A DNA stretch of 64,000 nucleotides from Streptomyces sp. ATexAB-D23 (GTDB lineage Bacteria; Actinomycetota; Actinomycetes; Streptomycetales; Streptomycetaceae). The translations under genes were made by a program, and so were the position numbers. Below the pieces are notes generated by a model. The model saw only the letters and a program-made list of their open reading frames with translations, did no database searches and had not been told where the DNA came from. How positions within the stretch are numbered: position 1 is the stretch's first letter; every line of letters starts with the position of its first letter. The stretch lies in assembly GCF_000373645.1 (NCBI RefSeq), contig NZ_KB892046.1, positions 186,001-250,000 of the forward strand, in the 5' to 3' direction. Of the stretch, positions 58,082 to 64,000 are shown in pieces.

Positions 58082-59191
58082 ATGCAGGACGTGACACCGC
58101 GCTTCCTGGAAACCCTGACGACGTCGCACTCCATGGTGACGAACGTGCGGGCCATGTACGACGGCGCCACCACCGTGGCCGACCTCCGTATCTCGGACGG
58201 CTCGGTCACGGTGGACCGGGGAAGCAAGGTCCGGCGCTCCCTCTCGCTGACGGTCTCCGACCCCCGGCGGCTTCCCTGGGGGGCGCTGGACCCCCTGGCG
58301 GTCTACGGGCAAACGCTCGTCGTCTCCCGCGGAATCCGCTACGCCGGCGGCGTGACGGAAATGGTTCCCCTCGGAACGTTCCGCATCAACGAGCCGAGCG
58401 GCGACACCCTTTTGGGGCCCGGCACTCTGACCGGCCAGTCGTCGGAGTGCTACATCATCGACGACAAATTCATGGCGCCGACGTCGACCCGTGGTTACAA
58501 CACATGCGTTGACGCCATTGAGTACCTGATCCGTCAAACGCTCCCAAGTGCCACGATCGTCAACGCAACGGCGGGAGCCCGGAATCCGAGCTGTGCGATT
58601 GCCACCTGGAACGCGAACTCAGACCGTTGGGACGCCGTTCAGGAGATCGCCCTAGCGATGCAGGCAGAGGTTTACGTCGATGCCCTGGACCGGTTCGTGA
58701 TCGCCGACGTTCCGGAGGTGTTGTCATCCCGCGTTGTCTGGGACATCGCGGAGGGAGAAGGCGGAACGCTTATGTCTGCCGCCCGGCAGATGTCACGCAC
58801 CGCCGTTTACAACGCCGTCGTGGCAAGCGGCGAGAATACCGCCTCCAGTGTGGCCCCGGTCAGCGCCGTTGCGTACGACAACGGGCCGCTTAGCCCGACG
58901 AGATGGAACGGTCCTTTCGGTCACGTCCCGAAATTCATCTCCTCCGCCCTCTGGATAACGACCGGAGCCTGCCAGGCGGCTGCGGACTACGCCCTATTCG
59001 ATGCCATTGCCCCGAACATCTCGACGACGATCGAGGCAATCCCGAACGCCGCTCTGGAAGGCGGTGACTGCATCCGGGTCTCCTACGCCGGCCGCCGGGA
59101 GCTGTTCATCGTGCAGTCCGTGACGACGCCCCTCACTGCGGAGGGCTCAGCAGCGCTAGTGCTGCGTGGAGGGAAGGAGGACGACGAGTGA
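58082..59191 (+). CDS. DUF5047 minor tail protein
   Basis: 369 residues. Actinophage-specific family: F-L-E-T-L-T-T-S-H-S-M-V start, G-S-V-T-V-D-R-G-S-K-V-R-R-S-L-S-L-T-V, G-T-F-R-I-N-E-P, and A-L-A-M-Q-A-E-V-Y-V-D-A. Probably a tail-tip hub protein. It overlaps the next gene by 4 bp. Confidence 0.85.
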   Translation: MQDVTPRFLETLTTSHSMVTNVRAMYDGATTVADLRISDGSVTVDRGSKVRRSLSLTVSDPRRLPWGALDPLAVYGQTLVVSRGIRYAGGVTEMVPLGTFRINEPSGDTLLGPGTLTGQSSECYIIDDKFMAPTSTRGYNTCVDAIEYLIRQTLPSATIVNATAGARNPSCAIATWNANSDRWDAVQEIALAMQAEVYVDALDRFVIADVPEVLSSRVVWDIAEGEGGTLMSAARQMSRTAVYNAVVASGENTASSVAPVSAVAYDNGPLSPTRWNGPFGHVPKFISSALWITTGACQAAADYALFDAIAPNISTTIEAIPNAALEGGDCIRVSYAGRRELFIVQSVTTPLTAEGSAALVLRGGKEDDE

Positions 59192-59445
59192 ACCCTCGTC
59201 AGAGGCTCGCAGATGCCGTACAGCGGGCTGCCAGCCGCACGGTGGTCCAGGAGTCCAGCGGCTGGTGCCTGGCCTCTGTGACGGCCACCTATACGGACGG
59301 CACCGTCGACATCAGCACCGCCCGCGGAGCCGTCGCAAAGGTGCGCCGGCTGAAGTCCTACACCGCCCCCGCCGTCGGCGACGTGGTGAAGGTCGATTTC
59401 AACCCGGACGGCAATTGGATTGTCGTCGGCGCACTTGCACCCTGA
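59188..59445 (+). CDS. Small OB-fold-like tail protein
   Basis: 85 residues. After a short helix (Q-R-L-A-D-A-V-Q-R-A-A-S) the sequence is a run of strands: W-C-L-A-S-V-T-A-T-Y, T-V-D-I-S-T-A, A-V-G-D-V-V-K-V-D-F, W-I-V-V-G-A-L. This looks like an OB barrel of a tail hub. Coupled to the DUF5047 gene (ATGA-type overlap). Confidence 0.6.
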   Translation: MNPRQRLADAVQRAASRTVVQESSGWCLASVTATYTDGTVDISTARGAVAKVRRLKSYTAPAVGDVVKVDFNPDGNWIVVGALAP

Positions 59446-59466
59446 GAATTCCGAGGAGTAGCCAGA

Positions 59467-60075
59467 ATGCCTAAGCCGGATAGCTACGGACAACACGTCC
59501 AGTACCCCGTCCTTTCCGACGCCCCCAACATCGAGACCGCGCTCCAGTCCCTCGTAAACGGCGTCGTTCCGCTGACGACCATGCGTTTCGCCAACGCCAA
59601 CGAGCGGGCAGCGACGTTGACGGGATCGTACAAGCCCGTTCCCGGGATGATTACGTACCTCATCGCGGAAGACCGATTCGACCGGAGGGACGGGGACGGC
59701 GTTTGGAGGCCGTTGTCCCCCAGCGTTTGGAAGCCGTTGTCCTATGCAACGGGTTACACCGCGCAGAGTGGTTCGCCGGCGTACCGAGTCCTGAACAACG
59801 AGGTCCAACTCCGCGGGACGTTCCGCCGGACAACGGGCGCCGTTCTGACGACGGACGCTGAGATCACCTTCGCAACGCTGCCATCGGAAGCGCGCCCCGG
59901 AGGCAGCGATTACCGCTATTTCCCAGTGGCGGGGGACTGGAACACCACGTCAGGGAAGAACTATTTCCTCGCGCGCGTCTCGGTGACGTCAGCCGGCTCG
60001 CTCATCTACATGATGCCCAACGACACCAAGTGCACCTGGCTGAGCCTGGACTCGGTCCGGTTCTCCATCGACTAA
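59467..60075 (+). CDS. Minor tail / fibre-like protein
   Basis: 202 residues. The N-terminal part (D-A-P-N-I-E-T-A-L-Q-S-L-V-N-G-V-V) resembles attachment segments of tail fibres. The C-terminal half is beta-rich (E-V-Q-L-R-G-T-F-R-R-T-T-G, R-V-S-V-T-S-A-G-S-L-I-Y), like small phage trimeric tip domains. Specific role unknown. Confidence 0.65.
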   Translation: MPKPDSYGQHVQYPVLSDAPNIETALQSLVNGVVPLTTMRFANANERAATLTGSYKPVPGMITYLIAEDRFDRRDGDGVWRPLSPSVWKPLSYATGYTAQSGSPAYRVLNNEVQLRGTFRRTTGAVLTTDAEITFATLPSEARPGGSDYRYFPVAGDWNTTSGKNYFLARVSVTSAGSLIYMMPNDTKCTWLSLDSVRFSID

Positions 60076-60081
60076 GACCCG

Positions 60082-60100
60082 CGCAAGTCGACTCGCGCAC
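60082..60100 (+). repeat. SalI-core repeat, copy 4
   Basis: CGCAAGTCGACTCGCGCAC, identical to copy 3, in the gap before the endolysin gene. Confidence 0.7.
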
Positions 60101-60110
60101 ACAGACCATC

Positions 60111-60128
60111 GCCCCGCAGCGCCGGGGC
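60111..60128 (+). terminator. Weak hairpin before endolysin gene
   Basis: GCCCCG / CGGGGC 6-bp stem followed by ATCTTTC. Could be a terminator for the tail operon or an attenuator. Confidence 0.45.
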
Positions 60129-60156
60129 ATCTTTCATGCCTGGGAGGGATCACCAC

Positions 60157-61344
60157 ATGGGTGAAATCTGGATCAAGGAAGCCGAGCGGCTCGGAGGCGG
60201 CAGCATCGGAGGCGCCATGGACTCCCCGGGCGCTCCCGGTCGTGTCGTCTGGCACACCACGGAGAGCGGCCACGGTGACGCCTCGTTCACCAACGTCGGC
60301 AAGTACCTGACGTCGGTGGCGTCGGAGCCGCACATCCTCTACGACCCGACCACGGACCGGCTGGGTCAGTACGGGCCGCTCAACCAGTCGGCGCGGGCGC
60401 TGAAGAACGACGGGGTGACCCGCACCAACCGCACCGGCAAGGTCTGTATCCAGGTTGAGGTACTGGCTCGTGCCGCGACGCCCTTCACCGGTTATTGGAA
60501 GCCGGGCCCGAACTTCAAGGCCCTCATGCGGGCGATCCGCTCCTGGGGCGTCCCGGACTCCTGGCCGGCAGGTGGCTGTGCCCCGGGCGCCCCGCGGAAC
60601 CGCACCACCTGGGCGACGAAGGGCGGCCACTACGGTCACTGCCACGTCCCCGGCAACGACCACTGGGACCCGGGCGCCATTGACACGTCAGCCATCCTGA
60701 AGGCGGCCCCGGGAACAGGCACCGTCTCCGGTGGCAGCTCGTCACCGTCCGTCTCTCGCGCGACCGTCACCATCAACGGCCTGAAGTACGGCTACGGTGC
60801 GACTGGCGCTCACGTGACGGCCGTCGGCAAAGCACTCGTCACCCAGGGCTGCTCTGCCTACGTCGAAGGCCCCGGGCCGACGTGGACGGACGCCGACACC
60901 AAGAGCTACCAGAAGTGGCAGATCAAGTGCGGGTACTCCGGCTCCGACGCCGACGGCGTTCCCGGTGAGACGTCGCTGAAGAAGCTGATGGGCACCCTGC
61001 CTGGCCTTGCCGGGTCCGGCCCCGCGACGAAGCCGGCATCCACCGTTGCCGTCCCCACGGTCGACCTGTCGAACCTCATCGCCGCAGCCCGTCGTGACCC
61101 CGGTCTCAAGCAGGGCGGGACGACCCACCCCGCTGACGTGAAGGTCGTGGAGGCGGCGCTCAAGGCGGAGGGACTGCTCAGTGCCACCTACGCCGCGGAC
61201 GGTTCCTTCGGCTCCACCACGGTCACGGCCTACGCCGCCTGGCAGCGCAAGTGCGGCTACACCGGTTCCGCGGCCGACGGCATCCCGGGCAAGGCATCGC
61301 TGGAGAAGCTGGGCGCCAAGCGCGGCTTCAAGGTCAAGGCGTGA
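60157..61344 (+). CDS. Endolysin: N-acetylmuramoyl-L-alanine amidase-like with two peptidoglycan-binding repeats
   Basis: 395 residues. An amidase-type catalytic domain (~1-185) has the zinc His in V-V-W-H-T-T-E and a second site in Y-G-H-C-H-V-P-G-N-D-H-W-D-P-G. Two PG_binding_1-like repeats follow: ~215-280 (Y-Q-K-W-Q-I-K-C-G-Y, D-G-V-P-G) and ~325-390 (Y-A-A-W-Q-R-K-C-G-Y-T-G, D-G-I-P-G). Releases progeny by wall lysis. ATG 60157 is chosen because of GGGAGGGATC; no signal peptide is seen, so it depends on a holin. Confidence 0.85.
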   Translation: MGEIWIKEAERLGGGSIGGAMDSPGAPGRVVWHTTESGHGDASFTNVGKYLTSVASEPHILYDPTTDRLGQYGPLNQSARALKNDGVTRTNRTGKVCIQVEVLARAATPFTGYWKPGPNFKALMRAIRSWGVPDSWPAGGCAPGAPRNRTTWATKGGHYGHCHVPGNDHWDPGAIDTSAILKAAPGTGTVSGGSSSPSVSRATVTINGLKYGYGATGAHVTAVGKALVTQGCSAYVEGPGPTWTDADTKSYQKWQIKCGYSGSDADGVPGETSLKKLMGTLPGLAGSGPATKPASTVAVPTVDLSNLIAAARRDPGLKQGGTTHPADVKVVEAALKAEGLLSATYAADGSFGSTTVTAYAAWQRKCGYTGSAADGIPGKASLEKLGAKRGFKVKA

Positions 61345-61348
61345 GCCG

Positions 61349-61675
61349 ATGAGCCCTGAGATTCTCGTCGCCATCATCACCGCAGTCTCCGTTCTGGGGG
61401 CTGCGGTGGTGGCGGCCCTGCCCGCCCTTCGTGCCCTCAAGCGCCACGCCCAGAACGCCGTGCAGGAAGACGGAGACGCCACCCGCACGGCCACCCTGGA
61501 TGCCCTGAGCACCATGGGGACGCGCCTGGAAGCCCGGTTCAACGCCCGCATCGACGACGTCCGCGACGACATTGACAACGTCCGTGAGGACATCACGCGC
61601 GTCCGGGAGTGGCAGGCCGGTCACGACGCGGAGCACATCATCAGCCGGCCACGGACAGGGGGAGACACCACATGA
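61349..61675 (+). CDS. DUF2746-like membrane protein, possible holin
   Basis: 108 residues. One N-terminal membrane helix (I-L-V-A-I-I-T-A-V-S-V-L-G-A-A-V-V-A-A-L), then a charged coiled-coil (A-R-F-N-A-R-I-D-D-V-R-D-D-I-D-N-V). It comes directly after the endolysin gene, which suits a holin or lysis regulator. The start is 4 bp after the endolysin stop. Confidence 0.75.
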   Translation: MSPEILVAIITAVSVLGAAVVAALPALRALKRHAQNAVQEDGDATRTATLDALSTMGTRLEARFNARIDDVRDDIDNVREDITRVREWQAGHDAEHIISRPRTGGDTT

Positions 61676-63636
61676 CCATGCCCGCAGGCATCGCCACAGT
61701 CACGCTGACGGGGCGCTACTTAAGACCCGACGGCACCCCGCTGAAGGGGTCCGTCACCATCACCGCACCGTCCCTCGTGACGTTACCGGGTGCCAACACC
61801 GTCAGCGCCGGCTCCGCGTCGGTGACCCTGGACGAGACGGGCGGGTTCTCCGTCCTCCTGATCGCCACAGACCAGATGGACATGCAGCCCACCGACTGGG
61901 CCTACCAGGTCTGCGAGAAGTTCCAGGACATCGCGTCCCGGACCTACGCAATCCGTCTCCCCTCCGCGGTCCCGGTCGTCTCCATTGCCGACATCGCGCC
62001 GTCCGACCCTTCGACCGGCCAGTACGTCCTTGTCCCTGGACCGGAAGGGCCGGCAGGGACGAGCATTCTGACGGGTGCCGGCGCCCCCTCGCCGCTCCTG
62101 GGCAGCGACGGAGACATGTACGTCGACCAGACCGCAGGAGACGTCAGGCTCTACGGCCCGAAGGCACTAGGAGCCTGGCCGGCGGAGGGCGTGGCGCTGG
62201 GAGGCGGAGGACTCCTCTCCTCCGTCAACGGTCAGACAGGCACAGTCACGCTGTCCGCGGCTGACGTCGGCGCACTGCCCCGGGCCGTCGTTCCGGTCAG
62301 CAAGCTGCTGGAGATGTCCCCCTTCTACATCGCGCACCGAGGGAGCGGCGGGGAGTTTCCGGAGCACACCCTCGAAGCCTACGAGGCCGCCGTAGCAGCC
62401 GGCGCAAGGGCGATCGAGGTGTCCGTCAGGCTGACGGCCGACGGCGTCCCGGTCTGCATCCACGACGAGGACCTCTCACGCACAACCTACGCCACGGGCA
62501 ACGTCAGTGACTGGAACTACGCAGCCCTCAAGTACAAGGTCCTGACGAACGGCCGGCTCATGCTGGGGCAGGGGCGGGCAGACGCTCCCATCCCGACGCT
62601 GCGGGAGGTCCTGGACCGCTTCCTAGGCCGTGTCGTGATCTTCCTGGAGGCCAAGAGCAACCCCTCGGTGCCGGTCGTCCAGCAGATCCTGACGGACTTC
62701 TACCCGCAGGCGAAGGACTCCGTCGTCTGGAAGAACTACTACCTGGCCACCTCCTGGCCGTGGGCGAAGGCGAACGGCTTCAAGACCTGGGCCTACGTCG
62801 ACGCAGCCACCACCGACGCCCAAATGAACGCGCTGGATCAGTCCCTGATCGACATGTGGGGCGTCCCAACGAACACGGCTGACGCCCGCGTGACGGCCAT
62901 CGTCGCCCGTGGGAAGCCCGTCATCGCCTGGGAGATCCACCGACGCTCCGAGCGTGACCGACTGGTCGCCCTGGGCGTTCAGGGGATGATGTGTGCCCAG
63001 CTGATCTACGTCAGGCGCAGCGCACCGAGCCGCACGAGCGACGACTTCGCGACGCAGGTGAAGGCACCGGGCGACCTGGGGACGATCAACTACGACCAGG
63101 CGTCGGCTCTCAAGTTCGACGACGAGGGCGGCAGCGCCTACATCAACGCCCTGCCCCAGCGGTCCGTCCTCATGGGGTCGCTGAGCAACCCGACGCCGCC
63201 GGACACATACACAATCCACTTCAACATGATGTACGAGGGCGTCCCCGGGGCGACGGAGCACGCCGGCGTCGCGTTCGGCAAGGCGTCGGACGACAGTTAC
63301 CGCTTCTCCCAGGTCAACGCGAGCGGCGGCTACCACATGGCGCTCCGTGGCAACGGGGACATGCAGCTGTACACGCACGCTGCGGGAGTCACCTCCGGGA
63401 CGCAGATCGGCAGCACCGTTCCCACGGCTGCCCCGGTGGCGGGCGAGTGGATGTCGTTCGAGGTTCAGATGACGTCCTCCAACGTCACGGTGACCAGGAC
63501 CGATCTGGAGACGCCGGCGGTGATCACCGTCGCCAACACGGCGTTCCGAGGCGGGTACTTCCACCTGTCGACCGGCTCCGTGACGTCAACGGCGAACAAG
63601 CCGCACTGGCGGAACGTGCGGGTTACCGTCCCGTAA
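61672..63636 (+). CDS. Tail fibre / receptor-binding protein with glycerophosphodiesterase (GDPD) domain
   Basis: 654 residues. A small beta-domain (~1-115) is followed by a short collagen-like P-G-P-E-G-P-A-G-T and a V-N-G-Q-T-G-T-V-T-L-S fibre motif (~185). A GDPD TIM barrel follows (~215-440): I-A-H-R-G-S-G-G, P-E-H-T-L-E-A-Y, D-G-V-P-V-C-I-H-D-E-D-L-S-R-T-T, F-L-E-A-K. The usual metal-binding E-x-D appears as E-V-S, a possible loss or change of activity. The end (~460-654) is a jelly-roll-like domain. Likely target: glycerol-phosphate teichoic acids on the host surface. It starts in an ATGA overlap. Confidence 0.82.
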   Translation: MTMPAGIATVTLTGRYLRPDGTPLKGSVTITAPSLVTLPGANTVSAGSASVTLDETGGFSVLLIATDQMDMQPTDWAYQVCEKFQDIASRTYAIRLPSAVPVVSIADIAPSDPSTGQYVLVPGPEGPAGTSILTGAGAPSPLLGSDGDMYVDQTAGDVRLYGPKALGAWPAEGVALGGGGLLSSVNGQTGTVTLSAADVGALPRAVVPVSKLLEMSPFYIAHRGSGGEFPEHTLEAYEAAVAAGARAIEVSVRLTADGVPVCIHDEDLSRTTYATGNVSDWNYAALKYKVLTNGRLMLGQGRADAPIPTLREVLDRFLGRVVIFLEAKSNPSVPVVQQILTDFYPQAKDSVVWKNYYLATSWPWAKANGFKTWAYVDAATTDAQMNALDQSLIDMWGVPTNTADARVTAIVARGKPVIAWEIHRRSERDRLVALGVQGMMCAQLIYVRRSAPSRTSDDFATQVKAPGDLGTINYDQASALKFDDEGGSAYINALPQRSVLMGSLSNPTPPDTYTIHFNMMYEGVPGATEHAGVAFGKASDDSYRFSQVNASGGYHMALRGNGDMQLYTHAAGVTSGTQIGSTVPTAAPVAGEWMSFEVQMTSSNVTVTRTDLETPAVITVANTAFRGGYFHLSTGSVTSTANKPHWRNVRVTVP

Positions 63637-63656
63637 GTAAATCATGTGGCCTCCGC

Positions 63657-63691
63657 GTCACATCAGCGTCCAGTCGCCCCATAACCCAGGT
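63657..63691 (+). promoter_or_regulatory. Phage promoter-like element, copy before dNMP kinase
   Basis: GTCACATC ... TCGCCCCATAAC..AGGT, 28 of 35 positions identical to 35917-35951. It ends 27 bp before the kinase start codon, after the last virion gene. Confidence 0.6.
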
Positions 63692-63717
63692 ACACCAACC
63701 GAAGGGGAGTGGGGCGC

Positions 63718-64000
63718 ATGGGCAACATCGGCATCCTGGGGCGGGCCCGGGTCGGCAAGGACACCGCCGGCCAGTGGCTCGTTGACAACCGCGGGTACCG
63801 ACGGATCGGGTTCGCTGACCCGCTGAAGGAAGCGGCGCTGAAGATCAATCCGCGCGTCAGTGGTTGCGGGCACTACCTGGCCGATGTGGTGCGTGAAGAC
63901 GGCTGGGAGTACGCCAAGGACGAGTTTCCGGACGCCCGTCGCATCCTCCAGGAACTGGGCGCCTCCATCCGAGCCATCGACGAGGACTTCTGGCTCCGGG
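63718..64000 (+). CDS. Deoxynucleoside monophosphate kinase, 5' part (runs off window)
   Basis: The first 94 codons are visible. The P-loop is G-R-A-R-V-G-K-D-T-A (~8-17), then F-A-D-P-L-K-E-A-A and R-R-I-L-Q-E-L-G-A-S-I-R, as in T4 gp1-like kinases. These phosphorylate dNMPs for phage DNA synthesis. GAAGGGGAG precedes ATG 63718. It is the first gene of the module right of the virion genes. Confidence 0.82.
   Translation, partial: MGNIGILGRARVGKDTAGQWLVDNRGYRRIGFADPLKEAALKINPRVSGCGHYLADVVREDGWEYAKDEFPDARRILQELGASIRAIDEDFWLR

Larger units (their letters stand above)
33765..64000. mobile_element. Siphovirus prophage, left ~30 kb (right end outside the window)
   Basis: All phage genes from the serine integrase to a deoxynucleotide kinase lie here: integration and early genes, then a complete packaging, head, tail and lysis order, nearly all on the plus strand. 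GC content is visibly lower than in the flanking chromosome, with AT-rich patches. No frameshifted or missing structural gene is seen, so the prophage may be functional. Replication genes and attR are expected to the right of 64 kb. Confidence 0.93.

Overview
The window is high-GC actinobacterial DNA, almost certainly a Streptomyces chromosome with the left part of a resident prophage. Evidence: very strong third-position GC bias, GGAGG-type ribosome binding sites, an XRE/DUF397/ATPase regulatory trio, a CebR-type operator, a c-di-AMP riboswitch before a secreted NlpC/P60 hydrolase, and the MurT/GatD pair. The segment also carries a bioF / pfkA / gatD-murT neighbourhood familiar from Streptomyces chromosomes.

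Region 1 (1-7.3 kb): 3' part of bioF; an XRE regulator with its DUF397 partner, divergent from an HATPase protein; an NlpC/P60 wall hydrolase behind a c-di-AMP riboswitch; a 168-bp TA-flanked palindromic MITE; a sugar-epimerase-like reductase; a PlsC-type acyltransferase; and an ECF sigma factor fused through membrane segments to an extracellular CAP/SCP domain. Region 2 (7.4-14.4 kb): a secreted polysaccharide-degrading set, GH10 xylanase, GH48 and GH6 cellobiohydrolases, all on the minus strand. Each ends in a near-identical CBM3, and one perfect CebR box lies ahead of the first gene. Region 3 (14.4-33.8 kb): mostly housekeeping genes: a small membrane protein, CtaG-like protein, 6-phosphofructokinase, GatD/MurT for lipid II amidation, an AlaRS catalytic-domain paralog, a pectate-lyase-like protein with a LacI-type operator, peptide deformylase, a TetR/acyl-CoA dehydrogenase pair with its operator, a secreted protein, glutathione peroxidase, a GNAT acetyltransferase, small proteins, TesB, a DEAD/DUF3516 helicase and a YdjM-like membrane protein.

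Region 4 (33.8-64 kb): a siphovirus prophage cut off by the right window edge. It lies inside an ABC transporter gene, whose 3' part survives at 32758-33825. From attL: a large serine integrase; a regulatory gap with AT-rich inverted repeats and structured elements; endonuclease VII; tRNA-Asp; a GntR regulator; an HNH gene with small coupled ORFs; an AT-rich island; a primase-polymerase-domain protein; and a second HNH gene. Then comes a complete virion module: TerS, TerL, portal, MuF-like protein, scaffold, decoration, capsid, an Ig-domain protein, connectors, tail terminator, tail tube, chaperones with a GGGAAAG -1 frameshift, a 1700-residue tape measure with two wall-degrading domains, minor tail proteins, amidase endolysin, DUF2746 membrane protein and a tail fibre with a GDPD domain. 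A deoxynucleotide monophosphate kinase opens the next module at 63718. All visible phage genes are intact.

Signals that look least described are the sigma-CAP fusion, a 35-bp promoter-like element repeated in front of two phage modules 28 kb apart, a SalI-core palindrome repeated four times in the virion operon, an attachment site in an ABC transporter gene, and the catalytic-only AlaRS paralog.
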